A stretch of DNA of 64,000 nt, from the NCBI RefSeq assembly GCF_018129385.1, contig NZ_JAFCLN010000026.1:1-64000 (forward strand). The letters run 5' to 3'. Shown piece after piece: positions 25,706 through 33,630 of the stretch (positions within the stretch are counted from its first letter, which is position 1; every line of letters begins with the position of its first letter). Position numbers and translations under genes: made by a program. This stretch comes from Bradyrhizobium lablabi. GTDB taxonomy: Bacteria; Pseudomonadota; Alphaproteobacteria; Rhizobiales; Xanthobacteraceae. A model generated the notes under the pieces. It saw only the letters and a program-made list of their open reading frames with translations, ran no database searches and had not been told where the DNA came from.

Positions 25706-26232
25706 GTACGCTGTTCGGAAAGATCTGCCAGAACGGCTATGTCGTGCGCGACATCGAACAAGCCATGAAATTCTGGACCGAGGTGCAGCGCGTCGGCCCG
25801 TTCTTTTATATTCCCAGCGTGAAGACCGACTGGTTCCGTTACCGCGGCAAGGATTCGCCGGTCGAGATGAGCATTGCGCTCGCCAATTCTGGCGACCTCC
25901 AGATTGAGCTGATCCAGCAGCGCAACGACGCGCCGTCGATGTACCGCGATCATCTCGCCGCGCATGGCGAGGGCCTACAGCACATGTCCTACTGGAGCAC
26001 CGATTATCAGTCGCTCTACGACCGCGCGATTGCGGCCGGCTTTGTCGTCGGCCACGAGGGCCAGATCGGCGGCGAGAAGGGCCGCTTTGCCTATTTCGAG
26101 ACCACAGGTCATCCCGGTACCGTCATCGAGATTTCAGACGTCAGCGGCGGCAAGGGCCGCTTCTTCCAGCACATCCGAAAAGTGGCGGAGACCTGGGACG
26201 GCAGCGATCCCGTGCGGCTGGTTGGCCCCTAG
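25702..26232 (+). CDS. VOC-superfamily (glyoxalase/dioxygenase fold) protein
   Basis: A 176-residue vicinal-oxygen-chelate protein. It has paired beta-alpha-beta-beta-beta modules, with GYVVRDIEQAMKFW at the front, a metal-ligand His in LQHMSYW and a Glu in TVIEISD near the end. It is translationally coupled to the CMD gene. VOC proteins next to CMD genes often act on ring-cleavage or lactone intermediates, but neither the substrate nor the reaction can be fixed from sequence. Confidence 0.8.
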   Translation: MSTLFGKICQNGYVVRDIEQAMKFWTEVQRVGPFFYIPSVKTDWFRYRGKDSPVEMSIALANSGDLQIELIQQRNDAPSMYRDHLAAHGEGLQHMSYWSTDYQSLYDRAIAAGFVVGHEGQIGGEKGRFAYFETTGHPGTVIEISDVSGGKGRFFQHIRKVAETWDGSDPVRLVGP

Positions 26233-26299
26233 CAAACGACGCGGTCTCGCCGATACAATGCGCTCGGCCCGGTGGACCTCCCGCCGAAGGAGGATCACC

Positions 26300-27262
26300 A
26301 TGCGCATGCGGATGTTCGCCGTCCTGACCGGAGCGCTCTTCGTCTGTCATGGCGCGGCGCTTGCGCAAGAAAGGACCATGCCGACGCTTGGCATCCTGGC
26401 GCTCGGCAATCCGGATCCTTCCGTATTCATCAGGGACTTCAAGGCCGGACTCGGCGGCCTTGGCTATGTCGAAGGCAAGAACATCCGCCTCGAATTTCGA
26501 TCCGCGGAAGGCCAGTCGTCGCGATTGGCGCCGTTGGCGCAGGATCTGGTTGCGATGAAAGTCGCCGCGCTGGTGACCTATCAAACCCCGGCAGCGCTGG
26601 CGGCAAAGGCCGCGACTTCAGAAATCCCGATCGTGATGGCGGGGGCGGCCGATCCGGTCGGCAGCGGATTGATTCAAAGTCTCTCGCACCCCGGCGGCAA
26701 TGTGACCGGCGTAACTGGTGCGACTTCGCAGCTTGGCGCCAAGAATCTGGAGCTGATCAAGGAAGTCGTGCCGTCAGCACGCCGGGTTGCCGTGCTGGCG
26801 AACGAACCCGATCCCTTCCACAAGATACTGATCGCCAATGCAAAGGCCGCCGCCGCGCAGCTTGGCCTCCAGCTCGACGTCGTCCTGGCGAAAGTCGGCG
26901 ATGATTTCGACCGGCATTTTGAGACAATGAAGTCCGCGGGCGTCGATGGCGTGCTGGTCCAGCCGAGCCTGCCGCTGGGTGAAGTTGCCGCAAGCGCTGC
27001 GAAGAGCGGACTTCCCGCCGCGTGCCCGCATTTGGGCTTCACACAGGCCGGCGGACTGATGGCTTACGCGGCCGACCAGGGCGTGGTGCATGAGCAGACT
27101 GCCACGATGGTCGACAAGGTACTCAAGGGGCGCAAGCCCGCTGACTTGCCGGTGGAGATCACCACCAGATTTCGCGTCGCCATCAATGCGAAGGCTGCAA
27201 ACGCGATCGGCGTGAAGCTTTCGCCGCTGCTGCTGACGCGCGCCGATGAAGTAATTGAATAG
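26300..27262 (+). CDS. ABC_sub_bind (TrpX-like) periplasmic substrate-binding protein
   Basis: A 320-residue exported binding protein. A Sec signal peptide (MRMRMFAVLTGALFVCHGAA, cleaved near LAQ) precedes a two-lobe domain of the ABC_sub_bind family (PTLGILALGNPDPSVFIRDF at the start, HPGGNVTGVTG in the middle). Start ATG 26300 has a perfect AAGGAGGA 6-12 nt upstream. It lies 67 bp after the VOC gene. No permease or ATPase gene is near, so it is an orphan receptor, as is common in Bradyrhizobium. The ligand is not known. Confidence 0.85.
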   Translation: MRMRMFAVLTGALFVCHGAALAQERTMPTLGILALGNPDPSVFIRDFKAGLGGLGYVEGKNIRLEFRSAEGQSSRLAPLAQDLVAMKVAALVTYQTPAALAAKAATSEIPIVMAGAADPVGSGLIQSLSHPGGNVTGVTGATSQLGAKNLELIKEVVPSARRVAVLANEPDPFHKILIANAKAAAAQLGLQLDVVLAKVGDDFDRHFETMKSAGVDGVLVQPSLPLGEVAASAAKSGLPAACPHLGFTQAGGLMAYAADQGVVHEQTATMVDKVLKGRKPADLPVEITTRFRVAINAKAANAIGVKLSPLLLTRADEVIE

Positions 27263-27282
27263 CGGCCGGGCGGGCCGCTGGA

Positions 27283-28050
27283 TTACGTGCGGCCGCCGTT
27301 CACGCTAAAAGTTTGCCGCGTGATCATGCGGCTGTCGTCGGCGGCCAGGAACAGCGCCAGATTGGCGATGTCGGCGGGCATGACGGCGTCGGGCAGAAAC
27401 TGATTGTTGATCACCTCCGCCACACTCTCGGGCGTTGGAAACCACAACCGCTGCTGTTTCTCCGTCAGCACCAGCCCCGGGGCGATCGCGTTGACGCGGA
27501 TGCGATGCTTGCCCACCTGGCGCGCGAGCGAATGCGTGAAGCCGACGACGGCGGCCTTCGCCGATGCATATCCCATCAGTTCCGGCGCGCCGATTTGCCA
27601 CGTGATGGATGACATGTTGACGATCGACCCGCCGCCTTGCTCGATCATCTGAGGCACGACCGCCTGCGAGGCAAAGTAGATATGACGGAAATTGACTGCC
27701 ATGGTGCCGTCGAATTCGTCCGGGGTCACGTCGGCAAAGACCTGCCGCTGGTCGTTCGCCGCGTTGTTGATCAGCGCGGAGGCCGGACCAAGCTGTTGCC
27801 GCGCTTCTGATATCGCAGCCTTGAGATCGTCGGTACGGGTCACGTCGCAGGAGAGGAACAGCGGCGCATGTCGCGCTGATCCGGCCAGCGCCTTTGCCAG
27901 CGCCTGTCCGGCCGCATCGTCGAGATCGAGGAAGGCCACCCGGGCACCGTTGTCGGCAAACGCCTTGACGAATTCCTCGCCAATGCCGCTGGCGCCGCCC
28001 GTGATCAGGACGACCCGATCCCTGAGGCTGTCATATTTGGTGAAGCTCAT
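27283..28050 (-). CDS. Short-chain dehydrogenase/reductase
   Basis: A 255-residue classical SDR. The cofactor motif GGASGIG lies at 18-24 and NNA at 95-97. The catalytic Ser is at about 147/148, and Tyr161 and Lys165 lie in YASAK. Acidic residues after the second strand (LDLDD) suggest NAD rather than NADP. It is convergent with the substrate-binding protein gene (20 bp gap) and lies 36 bp after bpt on the same strand. The substrate is unknown. Confidence 0.88.
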   Translation of the reverse strand: MSFTKYDSLRDRVVLITGGASGIGEEFVKAFADNGARVAFLDLDDAAGQALAKALAGSARHAPLFLSCDVTRTDDLKAAISEARQQLGPASALINNAANDQRQVFADVTPDEFDGTMAVNFRHIYFASQAVVPQMIEQGGGSIVNMSSITWQIGAPELMGYASAKAAVVGFTHSLARQVGKHRIRVNAIAPGLVLTEKQQRLWFPTPESVAEVINNQFLPDAVMPADIANLALFLAADDSRMITRQTFSVNGGRT

Positions 28051-28086
28051 GCGATGCGTGCCCTCGGATCGAACAAGTGACGCCGT

Positions 28087-28863
28087 TCAATCCTGCGGCT
28101 CGGACGGCACGTCGCCCGACGCATCCACCCGCAGCCAGCCCGAGGGCGCCAGCCGCTGCTGCGGCAGGAAGCGGCCCTTGTAGTCCATCTTCTTGGAGCC
28201 CGCGATCCAGTAGCCGAGATAGACGTAGGGCAATCCGAGCCGCCGCGCCCGCGCGATGTGATCGAGGATCATGAAGGTGCCGAGCGAGCGGTCCTGCTCT
28301 CCCGGCTCGAAGAAGGAATAGACCATCGACAGCCCGTCGCTGAGCACATCCGTCAGCGCCACCGCCACCAGGTCCTCGCCGCGGCCGGTGATGCCGCTGT
28401 CGGGGCCGCGCCGGCGGTATTCGATGATGCGGGTCTCGACATGGCTGTCTTCCACCATCATGGCGTAGTCCAGCACGGTCATGTCGGCCATGCCGCCGTG
28501 GCGATGGCGCCTGTCGAGATAGGCGCGGAATACCGAATACTGCTCGGAGGTCGGCACCGCGCTGCGCTGCTCGCCGACGATGTCGGCATTGCGCGCCAGA
28601 ATCTTTCTAAAACCGCGCGAAGGGCGGAACTCGTTGGCGATCACGCGCACGGAAACGCAGGCGCGGCACTGGTCGCAGGCCGGCCGGTAGGCGATCGACT
28701 GGCTGCGCCGGAAGCCGCCATGGGTGAGGAGGTCGTTGAGGTCGCCCGCCTTGTCGCCGACCAGATGCGTGAACACCTTCCGCTCGTGCCGGCCCGGCAG
28801 GTAAGGGCAGGGCGAGGGCGCCGTCAGGTAGAACTGCGGGGTGTCACGCGAATGTTGGGTCAC
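28087..28863 (-). CDS. bpt: Aspartate/glutamate leucyltransferase (Bpt, arginyltransferase family)
   Basis: A 258-residue aminoacyl-tRNA-protein transferase of the ATE/Bpt type. The N-terminal Cys cluster (PCPYLPGR, then CDQCRAC near residues 63-69) and the C-terminal block YVYLGYWIAGSKKMDYKGRF are diagnostic. It transfers leucine from tRNA to N-terminal Asp or Glu of proteins, marking them for ClpS-ClpAP degradation under the N-end rule. The start is ATG 28863. It precedes the SDR gene on the same strand. Confidence 0.93.
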   Translation of the reverse strand: MTQHSRDTPQFYLTAPSPCPYLPGRHERKVFTHLVGDKAGDLNDLLTHGGFRRSQSIAYRPACDQCRACVSVRVIANEFRPSRGFRKILARNADIVGEQRSAVPTSEQYSVFRAYLDRRHRHGGMADMTVLDYAMMVEDSHVETRIIEYRRRGPDSGITGRGEDLVAVALTDVLSDGLSMVYSFFEPGEQDRSLGTFMILDHIARARRLGLPYVYLGYWIAGSKKMDYKGRFLPQQRLAPSGWLRVDASGDVPSEPQD

Positions 28864-28960
28864 GTCGGTTCGTTGGGCCTCCCTGATCCGCTCCGACGCA
28901 GCCGGGGCGGAACAGGTTCAAAGCATCGCGCCCCGGACGTTGGCGGTCAATCCATTTAGC

Positions 28961-28978
28961 CTCCGGTTCATACCGGAG
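28961..28978 (-). terminator. Short hairpin directly after the RDD gene
   Basis: A 7 bp perfect stem CTCCGGT (28961-28967) / ACCGGAG (28972-28978) with a 4 nt loop abuts the stop codon of the RDD gene. On the minus strand it is not followed by a T run, so it may be a weak or factor-assisted terminator, or an mRNA-stabilising hairpin. Confidence 0.4.
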
Positions 28979-29527
28979 TTAATAACTTCGTGCCGGCTGT
29001 GCCACCTCGGTCCGGACCGAACTATTGATAATCACCGTTCCGAGCACGAAATCGTGCAGCAGCCGCCGACGGCCGTTGAACAGGCCGACCAGCACCACAA
29101 ACGGCGTCAGGAACGAGATCGAGACCCAGAATAATACAGCGTGCATTGCACCAAGCACGAAATAGCCGGGCGCGCCGTACCAGGTGCGCAGCTCCAGATC
29201 CATCACCCGCATGCCGACGGTGGCCGAATGCTCACCTCCGATCGAGATGCCGTAATAGACGATGGCCCAGACCACCGTGGCCGGCCAGGCCAGCCCGAAC
29301 AGCAACCAGCCGAATCCGAGCGTGATCAGTCCGAACACGCCGATGAAGAGGTAGCCGAGGATCACCGGGACCGAAATCACCACGAGGTCGATCAGGAACG
29401 CGAATGCGCGCCGGACCGCCACGCCGCGAAACAGTTCCGGCTGCGTCAGGGGATCGAAGGCATGGGGCGGCACCCCGCCGTCGTTGCGCCAGGCGCCGCT
29501 GGTATTGTCCGAACCGCTATAGGACAT
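28979..29527 (-). CDS. RDD-family membrane protein
   Basis: A 182-residue inner-membrane protein of the RDD type. The motif AVRRAFAFLIDLVVIS contains the characteristic Arg and Asp residues, and the later helices include GMRVMDLELR. Four hydrophobic segments are visible. Start ATG 29527 has GGAGGAG 3-9 nt upstream; the frame is open further up but without support. It is upstream of bpt on the same strand, a neighbourhood seen in rhizobia. The function of RDD proteins is mostly unknown. Confidence 0.85.
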   Translation of the reverse strand: MSYSGSDNTSGAWRNDGGVPPHAFDPLTQPELFRGVAVRRAFAFLIDLVVISVPVILGYLFIGVFGLITLGFGWLLFGLAWPATVVWAIVYYGISIGGEHSATVGMRVMDLELRTWYGAPGYFVLGAMHAVLFWVSISFLTPFVVLVGLFNGRRRLLHDFVLGTVIINSSVRTEVAQPARSY

Positions 29528-29705
29528 GATCTCCTCCAGACCGTGTATTCCCGCGCAGGACATGGGAAGCGAGTATGGCGCTGCCAAGGTCGCCCGGCTG
29601 TGAATGGATCGAAATATTGCGGGATTTCCGCGGCAAAATGCCTTTGTTAGGCTTGTGACCGCCCGTGAAGGCGGCGAACATCCCGGCCAGCGAGGAGGGG
29701 GAGAG

Positions 29706-30326
29706 ATGGCCAGACAAATGGAGCTACGCTGCCGCTGCGGAGAGGTGGTCGGGCGGGTCGAGAACGCCTTGCCACAAAAGGTCAATCGCGTGGTCTGCTA
29801 CTGCGACGACTGTCAGGCCTTTGCCCACCAGCTCGGCCGCGCCGACCTCCTTAATGCACAGGGCGGCACCGACATCATCCAGGTCGCACCGGCATCGCTC
29901 ACTATCATGAAAGGACAACAGCACATTGCGGGGCTTCGCCTCTCGCCCAAAGGCCTGTTTCGCTTTCATACCACCTGCTGCAACACGCCGATCGGCAATA
30001 CGCTGAGTCCGGCGATCCCCTTCGTCGGCCTCGTCGCGCAGGTATTTGACGACAATCCAAAAACCGTGGACGGCGTATTCGGCCCGCCGATCGGCGCCAT
30101 TTTGGGCAAATACGCCATCGGAAAACCGCCGGCCGATTCCACCGGCATCAACCTGCCGGTCCTGTTGCGCGCGATCACCAAAGTATTGGGCTGGCGCCTG
30201 CGCGGCCGGGCCTGGCCCAATCCCTTTTTCCAGCCGAAGACGCGTGAGCCGGTCTATCCGGTCGCCGTGGTGGCCCAACAGCAGCGCGAGGCGCTGCGGC
30301 CGCTGTGCGGCCCCAAGCCGGCGTGA
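29706..30326 (+). CDS. GFA-like zinc-binding protein (DUF6151)
   Basis: A 206-residue protein. N-terminal cysteines (Cys9, Cys11, Cys31, Cys33, Cys36) and a later TTCCNTPIGN block resemble the zinc sites of the glutathione-dependent formaldehyde-activating (GFA) fold; I match it to DUF6151 from memory of that pattern. Start ATG 29706 follows a purine-rich GAGGAGGGGGAGAG site. It is divergent from the RDD gene and convergent with the nitrilase gene. The function is not known. Confidence 0.72.
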   Translation: MARQMELRCRCGEVVGRVENALPQKVNRVVCYCDDCQAFAHQLGRADLLNAQGGTDIIQVAPASLTIMKGQQHIAGLRLSPKGLFRFHTTCCNTPIGNTLSPAIPFVGLVAQVFDDNPKTVDGVFGPPIGAILGKYAIGKPPADSTGINLPVLLRAITKVLGWRLRGRAWPNPFFQPKTREPVYPVAVVAQQQREALRPLCGPKPA

Positions 30327-30376
30327 GCCGGTACTCCGAACGGTAGGCGAGTCGCCGCCGGCGGACGCACCTTTAA

Positions 30377-31246
30377 CTAATACCACCCGCGCTTGACGCC
30401 GCTGCCGAGCATCTCGTCGTAGACATCCGTGCGGCGATCCCGCAGCGGCTGGTTGAAGCTGTTCAGGACCCGCCTGCTGCGCGCATCCGACAGGTTCAAT
30501 TCGGCGTAGATGATTTCCTCGGCCGTCTTGCTGGCGGGTCCGGCGAGCGGGAAGCCGGTGTGACTGACGATCAGACTGCTGCCCAGGAATGGCTGGCCGC
30601 GTTCCACGCCCACGCGGTCAGCTGCGGCGACGTACATGCTGTTGGAATGTGCGCCCCCCATCGCGAGAACGTTTGCCATGACGAGCATGTTGTCGGGCTG
30701 CCCCGGCATCGGAACCCAGTTGGTGGGCACGCAGAGAATGTCCGCGCCTTGCAGCGCCGCCAGCCTGTAGGTTTCCGGAAACCAGCCATCGTAGCAGATT
30801 GCCACCGCCATTCGGCCGAACCTCGTCTTCCATACGGGAACGCCGAGGTCACCCGGCTCAAAGAAGAGATTTTCGGCGCCCCATAGATGCACCTTTCGAT
30901 AGGTGCCTATGAAGCCGTCAGGCCCAACGATCGCAGCACTGTTGTAGAGCGCGTCACCGGCCCGCTCGCAGATGCCGGCGACAATCACCGCGTCATGCCG
31001 GCGCGCCGCTTCCAGCCAGGCTTCGCAGGTCGGCCCATCGGGCACGGCCTCGGCCAAGGCGAAAGCCTCCTGCCGCGACTCGAAGACGTAGCCGGAATTG
31101 CACAACTCCGGAAGCACGATCAACCGCGCCCCCCGGCCGGCCGCCTCGGTAATCCTCTCCAGCGAGCGTGTTACGTTGGCTTCCTTCTGGCCGATCTGCG
31201 GCTCCAGTTGGATGCAGGCAATCTTGATCGGGCTTTGGGCTTGCAT
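30377..31246 (-). CDS. Nitrilase-superfamily amidohydrolase
   Basis: A 289-residue carbon-nitrogen hydrolase with a complete catalytic triad: Glu47 in LPELCNSGY, Lys118 in YRKVHLW and Cys151 in AICYDGWFPE. The sequence is closer to the aliphatic amidase/N-carbamoyl amidase branches than to true nitrilases. Start ATG 31246 or GTG 31252 are both possible. It is the last gene of a leftward series of ABC importer, AtzG-like protein, amidase and nitrilase-fold enzyme, only about 10 bp after the amidase. It probably hydrolyses a product or relative of the amidase substrate. Confidence 0.87.
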   Translation of the reverse strand: MQAQSPIKIACIQLEPQIGQKEANVTRSLERITEAAGRGARLIVLPELCNSGYVFESRQEAFALAEAVPDGPTCEAWLEAARRHDAVIVAGICERAGDALYNSAAIVGPDGFIGTYRKVHLWGAENLFFEPGDLGVPVWKTRFGRMAVAICYDGWFPETYRLAALQGADILCVPTNWVPMPGQPDNMLVMANVLAMGGAHSNSMYVAAADRVGVERGQPFLGSSLIVSHTGFPLAGPASKTAEEIIYAELNLSDARSRRVLNSFNQPLRDRRTDVYDEMLGSGVKRGWY

Positions 31247-31255
31247 GGGCACAAC

Positions 31256-32656
31256 TCACGTTGAGAGTTTGGGAGAAATGTCCTTCCAGTCATGGCTGCG
31301 TTCATACGCATCGGCAGCCCGGATCAGGTTCGCCTCGTCGAAGGGACGGGCTGCGAGCTGCAAGCCGATCGGCAGCCCGGCGCTATCGAATCCGCATGGC
31401 AGCGAGATCGCCGGCAGCCCCGCCAGATTCCAGGGATAGGTAAGCCGCCATGACGCTGCGAGCACGCTCTCGTCCTGGTCTCCGATCCGCACCGACCATT
31501 CTCCGATCGGCCAGGCGGTGAGGGGACAGGTCGGCCCGATGATCACGTCGACATCTGCAAAGACCTTGGCCAGATCATCGATCAGGGTGCGGCGAAGCTG
31601 CTCGGCCTTGAGATAATCCGCCCCGCTGACCATGCGGCCCATCTCCACCAGCGTGCGCACGTCGTCGGTAAAGCCTTTCGCCGCTCCGCTCGCCAGATTG
31701 CGGCTGTGGTAGGCGGTGGACGACGAAAGCTCGATCGCGAAGATGGCCCCGAGCCCGAAGGCGAGGATCGGCAATTCGAACTCCACGAGGTGGGCGCCGG
31801 CATCGCGGTAGAAGCGGATCGCGGATTCAATGGCCTCGCCGACATCCGGCTGATTGCTGTCGAACATGTGATTTCGGCAGATGCCAATCCGAAGTCCGGC
31901 GACCGGCTGGCCAAGCGCCGCCGAAAAATCCGGAACGTCGATGCGTGCCGAGCCAGGATCGTTCGGATCATGTCCGGAAATTGCATTCAATGTATGGGCA
32001 CTGTCGGCGACCGTATACGAAAGCGGACCGGCATGGTCGAGCGACCAGCTATGGGGAACGATGCCGGCCCGGCTCACGCGGCCGAATGTCGGCTTGAGGC
32101 CAACGGTGCCGCATAACGCGGCCGGGATGCGAATTGACCCACCGGTGTCCGATCCCATCGCCATGGGAACGATCCGCGCAGCCACGGCCGCGCCCGATCC
32201 CCCGCTCGAGCCACCGGGAACCCGGCTCGTATCCCAGGGGTTCTTGGCGGGCGGTGTCACGTTGCCCCAGGCGAACTCATGCATTCGCGTCTTCCCGATA
32301 ATGACCGCGCCGGCCGCGCGCAGCCTTGCGACGACGGCGGAGTCCTGTCTGGCGAACTCCACGCCGCGCGCGTCGGTACCGGCGCCGGTCGGCATGTTGG
32401 CGGTCAGATAATTATCCTTGATCGCGACGGGTACGCCATGCAAATGGCCGCGCCACCGCCCCTCAGCGATTTCGCGGTCGGCCGCCGCGGCTTGAGCTCG
32501 GGCGTCGTCGGCAACGCATACGAAGCTTTCCAGCTTGCCGTCGAAACGTGCGATGCGATCAAGTGCGTTCTCGGCGAGATCGGCGCTGCGCAGCTTGTTG
32601 GCGCGAAGCTTTGCCGACAGCTCGGCGATGGGGCGCGTAATTGGATCTTCCTGCAT
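31256..32656 (-). CDS. Amidase-signature hydrolase (AtzE/GatA-like)
   Basis: A 466-residue amidase-signature enzyme. The Ser-cisSer-Lys triad is visible: Lys80 in VAIKDN, the GGSSGGSG loop (S150/S151) and the nucleophile Ser174 in GSDTGGSIRIPA. Start ATG 32656 is preferred over TTG 32668. The small DUF4089/AtzG-like gene lies 8 bp upstream, the same pairing as AtzG-AtzE, where the small subunit stabilises the amidase. The enzyme should hydrolyse an amide or urea-type C-N bond; the substrate is inferred only from the operon. Confidence 0.87.
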   Translation of the reverse strand: MQEDPITRPIAELSAKLRANKLRSADLAENALDRIARFDGKLESFVCVADDARAQAAAADREIAEGRWRGHLHGVPVAIKDNYLTANMPTGAGTDARGVEFARQDSAVVARLRAAGAVIIGKTRMHEFAWGNVTPPAKNPWDTSRVPGGSSGGSGAAVAARIVPMAMGSDTGGSIRIPAALCGTVGLKPTFGRVSRAGIVPHSWSLDHAGPLSYTVADSAHTLNAISGHDPNDPGSARIDVPDFSAALGQPVAGLRIGICRNHMFDSNQPDVGEAIESAIRFYRDAGAHLVEFELPILAFGLGAIFAIELSSSTAYHSRNLASGAAKGFTDDVRTLVEMGRMVSGADYLKAEQLRRTLIDDLAKVFADVDVIIGPTCPLTAWPIGEWSVRIGDQDESVLAASWRLTYPWNLAGLPAISLPCGFDSAGLPIGLQLAARPFDEANLIRAADAYERSHDWKDISPKLST

Positions 32657-32664
32657 GGTCAAAC

Positions 32665-32847
32665 TCAACCCCGATGGCTGGTCGGCATCGGCGAGAAGAC
32701 GACCGCCGGGTGAACATCGGTCAGATCGAGTGCTCGCAGTTTTGCGATTTCCTCGGCCACGGGCTGGAACGCGGCCAGAAGAGCAGCTCGACGCTCGCGT
32801 TCAGGTTCGATCCCGAGCGCCTCGACAAGTTTTTCCAACTCATCCAT
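32665..32847 (-). CDS. AtzG-like (DUF4089) amidase small subunit
   Basis: A 60-residue protein rich in charged helix residues (MDELEKLVEALGIEPERERR onwards) with the DUF4089/AtzG ending DLTDVHPAVVFSP. Start ATG 32847 has GGAGGG 5 nt upstream; an upstream extension to 32922 is not needed. It is GatC-like in size and partners the amidase encoded 8 bp downstream. In cyanuric acid catabolism the AtzG-AtzE heterocomplex hydrolyses 1-carboxybiuret; no other atz gene is visible here. Confidence 0.8.
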   Translation of the reverse strand: MDELEKLVEALGIEPERERRAALLAAFQPVAEEIAKLRALDLTDVHPAVVFSPMPTSHRG

Positions 32848-32922
32848 CGTTCCCTCCGGTGTCTGTCGCCGTGCGTGGCCATCGCAGTACAAAGTCCGGC
32901 GCAGGAATTCCCAGCACCGCAA

Positions 32923-33630
32923 TCACACCCGCAACTGTTCTTGAACGCGCGAAGCAGCAAGCGCGTCGCCGGTCGTCCCGGAATCGGCGATCTCGCCGAT
33001 CTTCAACACTGCGTAGCGGTCGGCCAGGGAGAAGGCGAACGGCACATTCTGCTCCACGACGAAGATCGCCATGCCTGTGCGCGCGCGCTCGGCCAGCAGG
33101 ATTTCAGCCAGCCGCTCAATCATGGAGGGCTGCAATCCTTCCGAAATCTCGTCGATCAGCACCAGACGAGGCGTGCCGAGCAGCGCGCGGCACACGATCA
33201 GCATCTTTTGCTCGCCGCCGCTGAGAGTGCCCGCCTTCTGGCCGAGACGCTTGCCGACGATCGGAAAATAGCCGCTGACCCGCTCCAATCCTTCGGCGAA
33301 ACCTCGATCGTCGCGCAGCCCGAGGCGGAGATTCTCCTCGACCGTCAGGTCCTGGAACAGCGTCTGCTCTTGCGGCGTATAGGCGATCGCCTTGCGCGCG
33401 ATCAGATGGGTTGGCAGGGCGGTGATGTCCTCGCCGAACAGCCTGATGCTGCCCTTTCCCGCAGGAACAAAGCCGAGCACCGTCTTGAGAAGCGTGCTCT
33501 TGCCCATCCCGTTCTTGCCGAGCAGGGCAAAGATTTCACCGGGACGTATGGCCAGTGAAACGTTGCGCAGGATCATGGCTTCGCCATATCCGCTACAGAG
33601 GTCGGCAACATCGAGGACCGCCTGGCTCAT
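32923..33630 (-). CDS. ABC transporter ATPase, LivF type
   Basis: A 235-residue ATP-binding subunit of a branched-chain amino acid/urea-type importer. The Walker A GKNGMGKST lies at 38-46, the signature is LSGGEQK, and the Walker B region is LVLIDEISEG. The final ATPase gene of such operons is normally LivF or UrtE. It overlaps the upstream fused permease-ATPase by 4 nt and is followed by the AtzG-like gene. The Walker B residue order (DEIS) is typical of LivF. Confidence 0.88.
   Translation of the reverse strand: MSQAVLDVADLCSGYGEAMILRNVSLAIRPGEIFALLGKNGMGKSTLLKTVLGFVPAGKGSIRLFGEDITALPTHLIARKAIAYTPQEQTLFQDLTVEENLRLGLRDDRGFAEGLERVSGYFPIVGKRLGQKAGTLSGGEQKMLIVCRALLGTPRLVLIDEISEGLQPSMIERLAEILLAERARTGMAIFVVEQNVPFAFSLADRYAVLKIGEIADSGTTGDALAASRVQEQLRV

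Noticed and set aside
32665..32847. Reading the small gene before the amidase as GatC of a GatCAB system
   Set aside because: There is no gatB, and the ending DVHPAVVF with the operon context fits the AtzG/DUF4089 type better.
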